DNA of 64,000 bases from Solimonas sp040754295 (GTDB lineage Bacteria; Pseudomonadota; Gammaproteobacteria; Nevskiales; Nevskiaceae): the NCBI GenBank assembly GCA_040754295.1, contig JBFMCQ010000007.1, positions 26,246 to 90,245 of the forward strand. The letters run 5' to 3'. Positions 31,130-39,500 of the stretch are shown here, piece by piece. Position 1 is the first letter of the stretch. Every line of letters begins with the position of its first letter. Below the pieces are notes generated by a model. That model made no database searches, was not told where the DNA came from, and saw only the letters and a list, made by a program, of their open reading frames with translations. Both the position numbers and the translations under genes were made by a program.

Positions 31130-31267
31130 GTCGGAGGGGCGGTAATGGCCTGTACTGGTGCCCGGCAACCGGCGGGCAGGGAGGGAGAGCAGTCACATCC
31201 GGTAGAAGCGTCCGGGCAACCAGCATCAGGCCGGGTTCCATACTCCGCCTAAGCGGTGTGCACGGAG

Positions 31268-31281
31268 ATGATCCAGGTCAA
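31268..31281 (+). promoter_or_regulatory. Orphan ANR/FNR-like box
   Basis: ATGATCCAGGTCAA departs from TTGAT-N4-ATCAA at two of the ten conserved positions, the same divergence in the right half (GTCAA) as the other boxes here. From TGATCC it shares 21 consecutive identical bases with the box at 46407. No good -10 follows, and the next sequence is a dead gene fragment, so it may be a relic. Confidence 0.45.
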
Positions 31282-31376
31282 CGCCGCGCAAGGTCGCGAC
31301 GATGTAGGGACGAGGGCCTGCTGATGTTGTCAATCCCATTTGGATTGCGGAGCCGACGTGTTTGACCCAGCGGAAC

Positions 31377-31538
31377 ATCGGCGTAGCGATGCAGATCCAC
31401 GGCGGCAACGGGGTCACCAAGGAATTCCCGGTGGAAGGGCACTTCAGCAATGCCAAGGTGATGCCGATCCCCGACGGCACCACCGAGATCCAGAAGCTGG
31501 TGATCGGACGCATCCTCACCGGCATCGGCGCATTGTGA
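31377..31538 (+). pseudogene. 3' remnant of an acyl-CoA dehydrogenase gene
   Basis: A 53-codon open stretch ending in TGA encodes the diagnostic acyl-CoA dehydrogenase C-terminus: MQIHGGNGVTKEFPVEGHF, then IPDGTTEIQKLVIGR. The preceding 330 codons expected for the family are absent and no start or ribosome site fits. The reading frame is clean, so the truncation looks recent or came with a rearrangement. Confidence 0.85.
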
Positions 31539-31704
31539 CCCGGGCGCTCGTGGCCGGTCTACTGCTGAGGGCGGCGTCGTGATGTGCGCCATCAAAAAGT
31601 TTGCTACGGTAAACCTCTGGCAACCACCGATTTGTCTACGGCTGGAGCCAAAGGAAAAGAGAAATCCAAGCGCCGCGAAGGCGCCGCCAGTGAGGAGACC
31701 ATTC

Positions 31705-33993
31705 ATGCATCGCATCGTGAAATCGCTGCTCGCGGCGTCGGCGACCTTCGCGCTCGCGGCCTGCGGCGACAGTGATCCGACGCCGGACGCAGGCCCGACG
31801 GTCGAGGTGCTTTCAAATCGCGCCGATCTCATCAGCGGCGGCGATGCGCTCATCGACCTACAGCTGCCCGAGGGCGCGAGCGCCGAGGAGCTGAGTCTGA
31901 CGCTCAACGGCCAGGACGTCGGCGCCGTGTTCGCGCCGAGCGCCGAGGGCAGGCTGCGCGGCCTCGTCACCGGTCTTGCGCCCGGCGACAACGGCTTCGT
32001 CGCCGGGATCGGCGGCGCGCGCACGCAAGTCACGCTCGTCAATCACGACAACGGCGGGCCGGTCATCGCCGGCCCGCAGCTACAGCCCTGGACCTGCCAG
32101 GAGGGCGCCGTCGACGCGAAGTGCAACCAGCCGCCGAGCTTCAGCTACGTCTATGTGTCGAGCAATCCGCTCAGGCCCGGCTTCCAGCCCTACGACCCGG
32201 AGAATCCGCCGAACGACGTGGCGGACACCACCACCGACCAGGGCGTCACGGTGCCGTTCATCGTGCGCGTCGAGACGGGTTATCAGGATCGCGACCAGTA
32301 CCAGATCGCCGTCCTGTATCAGCCGGGCCAGCCGTGGAGCGCCGCGCAGCCACAGCCGCAGTTCAACCACAAGCTGGTGATCAACCACGGCGCGAGCTGC
32401 GGCGTGGAGTACCGGACCGGCACCGCGCCGAGCGTGCTGAGCTATGCGCCCGCCAACATCCTCGGCCTGGTCGGCATCGACATCTCGCTGCCGGACGTCG
32501 TGGTACCGGACAGCACCCAGTACGCGCTCGGCGCCGGCTTCGCGGTGATGTCGACGGCGCTCGACAACAGTGGCCACAACTGCAACATCGCACTGCAGGT
32601 CGAGTCCCTGATCATGGCCAAGGAGCACCTGATCGAGCAGTACGGCACGCTGCGCTACACCATCGGCGAAGGTTGCTCGGGCGGCTCGCTGGCGTTGCAG
32701 TGGCTCGCCAACGCCTATCCCGGCATCTACCAGGGCATCCTGCCGACCTGCTCGTTCCCCGACGCCTGGAGCACGGCCACACAGTTCGCCGACTACCACC
32801 TGCTGCTCGACTACTTCGGCGACCGCAGCCAATGGGGCGACGGCGTCCGCTGGAACAGCACCGAGCAGGCGGCGGTCATGGGGCGCATTCTGAGCACGAT
32901 CAACGCCACGGTCAGCGAGAGCGCGCAGTTCCACGTCGCCGTGCCGACCGATCCCTGCGCCGGCATCGAGGACCCCGTGCCGGGCGACGCCGACACGCGC
33001 TACGACCCGAACAGCAACCCCGGCGGCGTGCGCTGCGATATCCAGGACGCCGCGATCAACGTCTTCGGCCCGCGGCCGCCCGAGCTGTGGACGCCGATGG
33101 AAATCGCTGCCGGCCATGGTTTTGCCGGCTTTCCCGTCGACAACATCGGCGTGCAGTACGGGCTCTCGGTGCTGCAGCAAGGCCGGATCACGCCGGCGCA
33201 GTTCCTCGACCTCAACGCCAAGATCGGCGGGCTCGACGTGGACACCAATTCGACCGTGGCGCGCACCGCGGCCGCCGAGCCGGCGCTGACGAACGCCTAC
33301 CGCAGCGGCATGATCAACGGAGCCAACAATCTCGACCGCACCGCGATCATCGACTGCCGCGGGCCCGACCCCGGCCTGTTCCACGACGCCTACCGCGCGT
33401 TCGCGATCCGCGCGCGGCTCGATCGCGAACACGGCAACCACGACAATCAGCTCATCTGGGAAGGTGCGCTGCTGATCGTCGGGGACACAGACTGCGCGCT
33501 CAACAGCTTCCTCGCCATGGACCGCTGGCTCGCCGCGGTCGAGCAGGACGAAAGCCCGCTGCCGCTGGCGCAGAAGCTCGCCGCCAACAAGCCGGCCGAT
33601 CTCGGCGACGCCTGCTGGGACGGCGTCGGCCAGAAGCTCACGGATGCGCTCTGCGGCGAACTCGTCGTACCGATCTTCGGCACGCCGCGCACGGTGGCCG
33701 GCGACGCCATCAGCACCGACACCAACAAGTGTCAGCTCAAGCCGCTGAACCGCGCCGAGGACTACGGCCCGCAGGCTTTCAGCGACGCGCAGTGGGCGCA
33801 GATGCAGGCCCTGTTCCCCGACGGCGTCTGCGACTTCTCCCAGCCCGGTGTGAGCCAGCAGCCGACGATCCCCTGGCTGACGTATCAGGACGGCGCCGGC
33901 AATGTCGTCTACGGCGGCACTGCGCTGCCGCCGGCACCGACCGGTTCGGGCAGCGGCTGGGCGAGCCCGGCCTTCGCCGTCTTCGCACCGTAG
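31705..33993 (+). CDS. DUF6351-like secreted lipoprotein, putative hydrolase
   Basis: 762 residues. A lipoprotein signal with lipobox LAAC sits at about residues 17-20. A short N-terminal beta domain (about 25-120) precedes a large region with the pattern of an alpha/beta hydrolase: HKLVINHG strand, nucleophile elbow EGCSGGSLALQW (G-x-S-x-G), and DTDCALNSFLAMDRW late in the chain. Many Cys pairs suggest a secreted, disulfide-bonded protein. I place it in the DUF6351 group from memory, and the substrate is unknown. The ATG at 31705 has GAGGAG upstream. Confidence 0.75.
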   Translation: MHRIVKSLLAASATFALAACGDSDPTPDAGPTVEVLSNRADLISGGDALIDLQLPEGASAEELSLTLNGQDVGAVFAPSAEGRLRGLVTGLAPGDNGFVAGIGGARTQVTLVNHDNGGPVIAGPQLQPWTCQEGAVDAKCNQPPSFSYVYVSSNPLRPGFQPYDPENPPNDVADTTTDQGVTVPFIVRVETGYQDRDQYQIAVLYQPGQPWSAAQPQPQFNHKLVINHGASCGVEYRTGTAPSVLSYAPANILGLVGIDISLPDVVVPDSTQYALGAGFAVMSTALDNSGHNCNIALQVESLIMAKEHLIEQYGTLRYTIGEGCSGGSLALQWLANAYPGIYQGILPTCSFPDAWSTATQFADYHLLLDYFGDRSQWGDGVRWNSTEQAAVMGRILSTINATVSESAQFHVAVPTDPCAGIEDPVPGDADTRYDPNSNPGGVRCDIQDAAINVFGPRPPELWTPMEIAAGHGFAGFPVDNIGVQYGLSVLQQGRITPAQFLDLNAKIGGLDVDTNSTVARTAAAEPALTNAYRSGMINGANNLDRTAIIDCRGPDPGLFHDAYRAFAIRARLDREHGNHDNQLIWEGALLIVGDTDCALNSFLAMDRWLAAVEQDESPLPLAQKLAANKPADLGDACWDGVGQKLTDALCGELVVPIFGTPRTVAGDAISTDTNKCQLKPLNRAEDYGPQAFSDAQWAQMQALFPDGVCDFSQPGVSQQPTIPWLTYQDGAGNVVYGGTALPPAPTGSGSGWASPAFAVFAP

Positions 33994-34643
33994 AGTGTAA
34001 ATGGGGTCGGAGTAATTTCCGGAGTAATTCCCACTCTGAGTAACGGACTGCTTCGACTTCTGTTCACGATGCTGATCGGCATGGCGCGGGAATACCCGGC
34101 GCTGATGTCGATGGAAGACCTGAGCCACGTGGGGCCGGCCTGGTGGAGGCGGCCAAGGACATCTGTGCTGGCGAGCCGCCGGACGGCACATCCGCAGACG
34201 GCACTCGCGTGGCCGACTACGTGGCGGCGGAAGATCCCTATGCGACGCCTGGCTTCCAATCCGTGGGCACCCAGGTCAGCCTGTTGAGCACCGCGCAGGT
34301 GCCGGGAACGTATACCTGCGTCTATCACGAGATCAAGGATGATCCGGTTCCGATCGATCTGATGGATGAACGCGCGGCGAAATGATATGCGGCAGGTGGG
34401 CGCGTGAGTTATCATCGCGGCAATGTTGCTGGCGCGCACAGCGGATCGCACACCAGTGCGCACAGCTCCGGTGTACTCAACGGTAAAGCGGCGGCCATCG
34501 CCTACCTGCAGAGCCGTTTCGACGGCGACGCGCAACCGCTGACCCTGCACGGCGCTGAGCGTGTGCGCCGCCGCCGTCGAGATCATTGCCGCCGTTGAAT
34601 CTTCGAAATGCTCTACAAGTTCCTCTCAAATGGAGGGCACGCC
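33994..34643. other. 650-bp low-coding segment with decay signs
   Basis: Just after the hydrolase stop, 34000-34032 holds AATGGGGTCGGAGTAATT and a shortened repeat of it, resembling sequence that often flanks RAYT (REP-associated transposase) genes. Two short gene-like stretches in different frames follow. From 34390 to 34643 I see nothing I can support apart from the ribosome site of the next gene. Confidence 0.45.
34143..34385 (+). pseudogene. Probable decayed gene fragment
   Basis: An 80-codon stretch ends with GTYTCVYHEIKDDPVPIDLM, which reads like a real protein C-terminus; a stretch just upstream (from 34069, MLIGMAREYPALMSMEDLSH) is in another frame, as if frameshifted. No ribosome site is present. 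I do not recognise the parent family. It could also be a chance ORF. Confidence 0.35.
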
Positions 34644-35216
34644 ATGGATCCGGGTCTGTCCTCCTCCCGCGACGGCGTCAGCCGCCGGGGCTTTCTGAAA
34701 CTGGGGTTCTGGGGCGCCACCGCCCTGACCCTGGGCGCCGGCGGCGCCACCCTGCTCACCGGCTGCAGCGGTGACCCGGGTCCGGCATCGGGCTACCAGT
34801 ATCTGCGCGAACGGGACCTGGAGCTGCTGCGCCCGCTGATGGCGCCGCTGCTCGCCGGCGGGCTCGACGCCGTCCCCGGTGCCGGCCCGGACGACGCCCT
34901 GGCGGCCTTCGACCGGCTGCTGGCCGGCGGCTCCGAAGGCGCCCGCGGACAGTTGTTCCAGCTTCTGGATCTGCTGCAGCTGGGCGCCGCCCGCTGGTGG
35001 GTCACCGGTACCTGGGCGCACTTCGCCGACCAGGATGCGACGCAACTCCGGCGCACGCTGGCGGAATGGTCCGGCAGCCGCAAGGGGTTTTCCAAGCTGG
35101 CCTTCAAGGGGCTCACGCAACCCGTGGTGATGGCTTGGTACGCAACTCCGGCGGCGGGTCGCAGCTCCGGTTATCCGGGGCCGCCGCTGAACCTGGCCGC
35201 GCAGCCAGCATCGTAG
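34644..35216 (+). CDS. Tat-exported lipoprotein subunit partnering a GMC oxidoreductase
   Basis: 190 residues. A twin-arginine signal (SRRGFLKLG) is followed by a lipobox (LLTGC, Cys41), so it is likely a Tat lipoprotein. The rest is helical and resembles the small subunit (gluconate 2-dehydrogenase subunit 3-like) of membrane-bound GMC alcohol dehydrogenases. It precedes the GMC gene by 10 bases. The GMC protein has no signal of its own and probably rides through the Tat pore with it. Confidence 0.75.
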   Translation: MDPGLSSSRDGVSRRGFLKLGFWGATALTLGAGGATLLTGCSGDPGPASGYQYLRERDLELLRPLMAPLLAGGLDAVPGAGPDDALAAFDRLLAGGSEGARGQLFQLLDLLQLGAARWWVTGTWAHFADQDATQLRRTLAEWSGSRKGFSKLAFKGLTQPVVMAWYATPAAGRSSGYPGPPLNLAAQPAS

Positions 35217-35226
35217 GAACCCGTTC

Positions 35227-36834
35227 ATGCAGGACCTCTCCAAACTCAAGATCCAGAACATCAGCGACCCCTGGGCCGACGCCGGGGAAAAGTGGAACCT
35301 GATCGATGGCGCCGAACAAACCGACGACCGCACCCTGGAGGCGGACGTGGCGATCATCGGTACCGGCGCCGGCGGCGCGGTGAGCGCCGAGATCCTCAGC
35401 CAGCGGGGCCTCAAGGTGATCCTCATCGAGGCCGGCCGGCTGCGCAGCTCCCGGAACTTCAACCTGAACGAGGGTGCCGCCTACCGGCAGCTCTACCAGG
35501 AGGGCGCCCTGCGCGCCACCAAGGACGGCGCCATCACCATTCTGCAGGGTTGCACCGTGGGCGGCACCACCGTGATCAACTGGACCTCCAGCTTCCGTAC
35601 CCCGGAGGAGACCCTGAACCACTGGCGGGAGCGTTTCGGCGTCGCCGGCACCGGGCGCGCGGACCTGGATCCGTTCTTCCAGCGCATGGAGGAACGGCTC
35701 GGCGTCAGCCCCTGGGCCATGCCGCCCAACGCCAACAACGACGTGATCAGGCGCGGCTGCGAGAAACTCGGCTGGAACTGGTCGGTCATCCCGCGCAACG
35801 TGCGCGGCTGCTGGAACATCGGCTACTGCGGCATGGGCTGCCCCACCAACGCCAAGCAGTCGATGCTGATCACCACCCTGCCGGCAGCCATGGACGCCGG
35901 CGCCACCCTGATCCACAGCGCCAGGGCCGAACGGCTGATCCATGACGGTACCCGGGTGAGCGCCGTGCAAGTGCGCCCCCTGGACTACAACAAGCGCCCC
36001 ACCGGCTCCGTGGTCACCGTCAAGGCGCCCACCGTGATCGCCGCCGGCGGCGGCATCCAGACACCGGCCCTGCTGCTGCGCTCGGAAGTGCCGGACCCGT
36101 ACGAGCGGGCAGGCAAACGCACCTTCCTGCATGTCACCAGCTTCGCCTTCGGCCGCTACGACGAGGAAGTGGCGCCTTACTATGGCGCGCCCCAGTCCCT
36201 GCACTCCGACCAATTCACCTTCGCCGGCGGCGTGGACGGGCCGATCGGCTACAAGCTGGAAATGATGCCACTGCACCCGGGCCTCACCGGCGCTCTGCTG
36301 GGCGGCTTCGGCGAGGAGGCCCGCCGCCAAATCAGCGAACTGCCCAACCTGGCCGCCTCCATCGCGCTGCTGCGCGACGGCTTCCACGACGACAGCCCCG
36401 GCGGCACCGTGACTCTGCGCGACAACGGCGAACCGCAACTGGACTACCCGCTCAACGCCTACCTGCTGGACGGCGTCCGCCGCAGCCTGCTCACCCAGGT
36501 GGAGATGCAGTTTGCCGCCGGCGCCCGGACGGTGCGGCCCGGCCACATCCGTGCGCCCTTCTACCGCTCCTGGACAGAGGCTCGGGAGTCCATGGAGATG
36601 CTCCCCTACGAACCTCTGGAGGTGGCCCTGGGCAGCGCCCACGTCATGGGCGGCTGCCCCTTGGGCGACGAGCAGCACGGCCTGGTGGACAGCCAGGGCC
36701 GCTACCGCCACCTGGATAACCTCTACGTGTTCGACGGCTCGGTGTTCCCCACCAGCCTGGGGGTCAATCCGCAGCTCACCATCTACGGGCTCAGCGCCCG
36801 CAACGCCGAAGCGCTGGCGGACCGGCTCGTCTAG
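35227..36834 (+). CDS. GMC-family FAD oxidoreductase
   Basis: A 535-residue flavoprotein of the GMC group. The FAD fold is AIIGTGAGGAVSAEIL; further motifs are GCTVGGTTVINW, the Cys-rich GYCGMGCPTNAKQ, and the C-terminal catalytic HVMGGCPLG and VNPQLTIYGLS regions. It should oxidise an alcohol, sterol or hydroxy-lipid, with electrons passing through a partner cytochrome. It forms a pair with the Tat lipoprotein upstream. Codon style (more GCC, CCC and CGG) differs from neighbouring genes, hinting at transfer. Confidence 0.88.
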   Translation: MQDLSKLKIQNISDPWADAGEKWNLIDGAEQTDDRTLEADVAIIGTGAGGAVSAEILSQRGLKVILIEAGRLRSSRNFNLNEGAAYRQLYQEGALRATKDGAITILQGCTVGGTTVINWTSSFRTPEETLNHWRERFGVAGTGRADLDPFFQRMEERLGVSPWAMPPNANNDVIRRGCEKLGWNWSVIPRNVRGCWNIGYCGMGCPTNAKQSMLITTLPAAMDAGATLIHSARAERLIHDGTRVSAVQVRPLDYNKRPTGSVVTVKAPTVIAAGGGIQTPALLLRSEVPDPYERAGKRTFLHVTSFAFGRYDEEVAPYYGAPQSLHSDQFTFAGGVDGPIGYKLEMMPLHPGLTGALLGGFGEEARRQISELPNLAASIALLRDGFHDDSPGGTVTLRDNGEPQLDYPLNAYLLDGVRRSLLTQVEMQFAAGARTVRPGHIRAPFYRSWTEARESMEMLPYEPLEVALGSAHVMGGCPLGDEQHGLVDSQGRYRHLDNLYVFDGSVFPTSLGVNPQLTIYGLSARNAEALADRLV

Positions 36835-36958
36835 CTGGGTCTAGGGTTGAATCGCCCACGCAGTCCATGCCCCGGCCAGTTACAGCGGTTCGCAATGAAA
36901 CGCCTGGTGCAGACCCAGGACGCCGATAAGTGAGTTCCGCCGCCTGGCCGACCCAGCC

Positions 36959-38023
36959 CTATTTTCGCAGGTGCGCATTGACCTGGGCGCTGTGACGTGG
37001 CCCGGCGGCTTGGACCTGGCGCGGGACGCCATGCACATTTGTCAAGCCGGACGCTTGAGCCTGCCCCGACAGCGCGATGCCGACAGCCAGCAGCGCGGCG
37101 TGCAGGGCCGACAGTCGCGCCGTCCTCGGCGTGTAGGCGATGAGCTCGGCCGTCGTGTCGTGGCGCAGCACGGCGCGGACCACGGCGAGCGTCTCCGGCA
37201 GCAGCAGCCATGCCAGCAACACCCACGGGCCGAGGTCGAGAACCAGCCATAGCACGGGCGGCCAGAGGCTGGCGATGAGCGCCAGCGTCACGAATTCGGC
37301 CCGGCTGAACGACAGCCCGAACCGCACCGCCGGCGTGCGCCAGCCTTTGCGGGCGTCGAAATGCCGGTCGCGGATGTCGTCGATGACGAGCACCGCGACG
37401 ACCAGGGCTCCGACCGAAACACCGGCGAACCAGGCAAGGGCGGGCGGCGCGACCGGCGCAGCCCACCACGGCCCCGCCTGTGCCTGATGCCACGCCGCCT
37501 GGATGTAATAAGTGCCCAGCGGCGCGACCACCGCGAACATCACGAAGAACACGATGTCGGCCAGTCCGCGCGCCGCGTAGGCCAGCGGCCGGCCCGCATA
37601 GCCCCAGGCCGAAACCACGCCGACGACGCCCAGCACCACGACCGGCCAGCCGCCGCCGACCAGCAAGGGAAGGCCGCACAGCATTCCGGCGATGAACAGG
37701 CCCGCGGCGCACCAGCGCAGTACCGGCAACCGCAGCCTCCCTTGCTCGACCGCGTCGAGCAATTCCGGGTGCTCGCGGATCGCCGAATGGCGTCGAAGCA
37801 GAGTGAAGTTGTCGGTGAACACGCCGGCCGTGTGGATCAGCCAGCTCCCGACGAAGGCCAGCAACAGCGGCACCGGCGCGAACCGCCCGTCCTTGACGGC
37901 CAGCCCCGCGCCGATGAGCACCGGCGCAATGGCAGTGGGCAGCGTGTGGCCGGGGTAGAGCAGCAGGCGGACCCACAAATCGCGCCAAGAGTCTCGTTTG
38001 TCCGCCTTGCCGAGCACGGTCAT
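36959..38023 (-). CDS. UbiA/MenA-like prenyltransferase with altered first Asp motif
   Basis: 354 residues with about eight or nine transmembrane helices in the MenA-like arrangement (LPTAIAPVLIGAGLA start, LGTYYIQ segment). The second Asp-rich motif DDIRDRHFDARKGWR is intact. The first motif, normally NDxxDxxxxD, reads FTDNFTLLRRHS and keeps only one Asp, so normal Mg-diphosphate binding is doubtful. It is third in the minus-strand cytochrome operon, 27 bases after the NapC-like gene. A role in making or handling a quinone for the electron conduit is inference. Confidence 0.8.
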   Translation of the reverse strand: MTVLGKADKRDSWRDLWVRLLLYPGHTLPTAIAPVLIGAGLAVKDGRFAPVPLLLAFVGSWLIHTAGVFTDNFTLLRRHSAIREHPELLDAVEQGRLRLPVLRWCAAGLFIAGMLCGLPLLVGGGWPVVVLGVVGVVSAWGYAGRPLAYAARGLADIVFFVMFAVVAPLGTYYIQAAWHQAQAGPWWAAPVAPPALAWFAGVSVGALVVAVLVIDDIRDRHFDARKGWRTPAVRFGLSFSRAEFVTLALIASLWPPVLWLVLDLGPWVLLAWLLLPETLAVVRAVLRHDTTAELIAYTPRTARLSALHAALLAVGIALSGQAQASGLTNVHGVPRQVQAAGPRHSAQVNAHLRK

Positions 38024-38050
38024 GACCGCGGAACAGCCCCGGCCAGGGCT

Positions 38051-38650
38051 TTACAGGCCTTCGGGCAGCGTGTGGGCAACACCCTTGTGGCAATCGATGC
38101 AGGTCTTGCCGCGCTCGGCCATGTACTCCGGCGCGTGTCGCCGGGCGGCGATCCGGTCCTGTTGCGTGAGGTCCATCGCGGCCTGGTTGTGGCAACTGCG
38201 GCATTCGGCCGAATCGTTGGCCTTGAGCTCGTCCCAGACCTTCTGCGCCATCTCCAGGCGATGCGCCTCGTATTTTTCCGGGGTGCTGAGCTTGCCGGTC
38301 AGATGTCCCCAGACTTCGATGCTGGCGCGCAGGTGCCGCATCAGGCCGGCGACCGGGGTCGGCGGCACGTGGCAGTCGGCGCAGCCGGCCTGAATGCCGT
38401 AGGCGTTCGAATGGTGGATGCTCTGCTTGAGTTCCGCAAACGGTTGCTGCATCTCGTGGCAGGAGGTGCAGAAGGCCGTGGTTTCGGTGTATTGGAGGCC
38501 ACCGACGAAACCGCCGGCGACGCCGATGCCGATCACGAAGCTGAGCAGGCCGCCGAGCGGAATGCCGAGCAGGAACCAGCGCCGCGGCCGCTGCCACAGG
38601 CGCGCGCCGAGACTGCGATGCGGATGGTCTTCTCCCTGCTCCGGATTCAC
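38051..38650 (-). CDS. NapC/NirT-type tetraheme quinol dehydrogenase
   Basis: 199 residues: one N-terminal membrane anchor (about 24-50) and four heme sites CTSCH, CADCH, CRSCH and CIDCH, the NapC/NirT/CymA layout. Such proteins take electrons from menaquinol or ubiquinol and pass them to periplasmic cytochromes. With MtrA/B/C encoded across the divergent promoter it is the natural quinol-side entry to the conduit, as CymA is in Shewanella. The start codon is GTG. It sits 30 bases after the diheme cytochrome gene. Confidence 0.93.
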   Translation of the reverse strand: MNPEQGEDHPHRSLGARLWQRPRRWFLLGIPLGGLLSFVIGIGVAGGFVGGLQYTETTAFCTSCHEMQQPFAELKQSIHHSNAYGIQAGCADCHVPPTPVAGLMRHLRASIEVWGHLTGKLSTPEKYEAHRLEMAQKVWDELKANDSAECRSCHNQAAMDLTQQDRIAARRHAPEYMAERGKTCIDCHKGVAHTLPEGL

Positions 38651-38680
38651 GCTCGTCTCCCCTTGGACGCGATGCGCTGC

Positions 38681-39277
38681 CTACTTCTGGCTGGCGTAGA
38701 ACTCGACCAGGGCCTTGATCTCGTCTTCGGAAAGCGCCGCGGTCTGCGGCTTCATCTTCTCCGGTTCGAGACGCTTGCCGCTGCGGTATTCCGCGAGCGT
38801 CGCCAGCAGGTAGGGCTTCCACTGTCCGGCGAGCAGGCCGGCGTCGTCGTCGGCGAAGCTGCCGCCCTCGGTATGGCAGAGCTCGCAACGCCGCTCGTGC
38901 ACCGCCTTGCCCTTGGCGGCCAGCGTCGCGTCGACGGGCTGATCGGCGGCGACGAAGTCCTGGCCGGCGAAATAGGCACTGACCTCGGCGATCTGGTCGG
39001 CGGTCAGCGCCTTGGCGATCTCGCACATGTCGGCCGTCTGGCCATCATCGCCCTCGACCTTCGCGCAGGGGCGATCACCTTCCTGGTAGGCCAGCATCTG
39101 TCCCTCGAGATAGAACGCCGAGAAGCCGGCGATCGTGGGGATGTCGGAACGCTGGCTGACGCCTGCTTCGCCGTGGCAGGCGGCGCAGCCGGTCGCCGCA
39201 TCCGGCACTGCGGCGGCGGCGGTGCCGCCGAGCGCGAACGACAGCACGACCAGCGTGGCGAAACATTTGATGCGCAT
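38681..39277 (-). CDS. Periplasmic diheme cytochrome c (c4-like)
   Basis: 198 residues. A cleavable signal (ending GTAAAAVP) precedes two cytochrome c domains with heme sites CAACH and CELCH. It resembles c4-type or class I diheme cytochromes and could shuttle electrons across the periplasm between the NapC-like anchor and the MtrA-like decaheme. The ATG at 39277 is preceded by GGAGACAA. It is the first gene of the minus-strand arm from the shared FNR/ANR-type promoter. Confidence 0.92.
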   Translation of the reverse strand: MRIKCFATLVVLSFALGGTAAAAVPDAATGCAACHGEAGVSQRSDIPTIAGFSAFYLEGQMLAYQEGDRPCAKVEGDDGQTADMCEIAKALTADQIAEVSAYFAGQDFVAADQPVDATLAAKGKAVHERRCELCHTEGGSFADDDAGLLAGQWKPYLLATLAEYRSGKRLEPEKMKPQTAALSEDEIKALVEFYASQK

Positions 39278-39347
39278 TCTTGTCTCCGAGCCTGGAGCGG
39301 GCGAACCGCTTCTGGATGACGGGCCGCATCGGCGTCTACGTGTTCGC

Positions 39348-39353
39348 AGACTA
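39348..39353 (-). promoter_or_regulatory. -10 element of the leftward ANR/FNR-type promoter
   Basis: On the minus strand this reads TAGTCT, centred 32 bp from the centre of the shared box, the spacing of a class II FNR/ANR promoter. It would start the cytochrome c/NapC/UbiA-like transcript about 60 bases before the first ATG. Confidence 0.6.
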
Positions 39354-39375
39354 GGCCATACGGGCATCCGCGAAA

Positions 39376-39389
39376 TTGATCTAGGTCAA
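39376..39389. promoter_or_regulatory. Symmetric ANR/FNR/DNR box shared by divergent cytochrome operons
   Basis: TTGATCTAGGTCAA is a nearly perfect match to TTGAT-N4-ATCAA. Class II -10 elements lie at equal distance on both sides (39348-39353 and 39412-39417). The box probably lets a CRP/FNR-family regulator switch on both arms when oxygen falls. Confidence 0.85.
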
Positions 39390-39411
39390 TCGTGCCCCGA
39401 TCGACGCATGC

Positions 39412-39417
39412 TGTAAT
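39412..39417 (+). promoter_or_regulatory. -10 element of the rightward (mtrCAB) promoter
   Basis: TGTAAT (5 of 6 to TATAAT) is centred 32 bp after the box centre, placing the box at about -41.5. The predicted start is near 39424, giving a leader of about 77 bases before the mtrC-like ATG. Confidence 0.75.
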
Positions 39418-39500
39418 GGTAAGACCAGCAAGCGTAGCGGGTCAGGTACCGCGAGCCGTCGGCGGGACCTGCCGCCGCTGCCAGTCTAGGGGTCACGATC

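Noticed and set aside
36880..36930. Short reading frame ending before the UbiA-like gene
   Set aside because: Only about a dozen codons look protein-like; no family match and no start signal.
37361..39319. 652-codon plus-strand ORF across the UbiA-like and cytochrome genes
   Set aside because: It is antisense to three genes with clear motifs and heme sites; high GC keeps the frame open.
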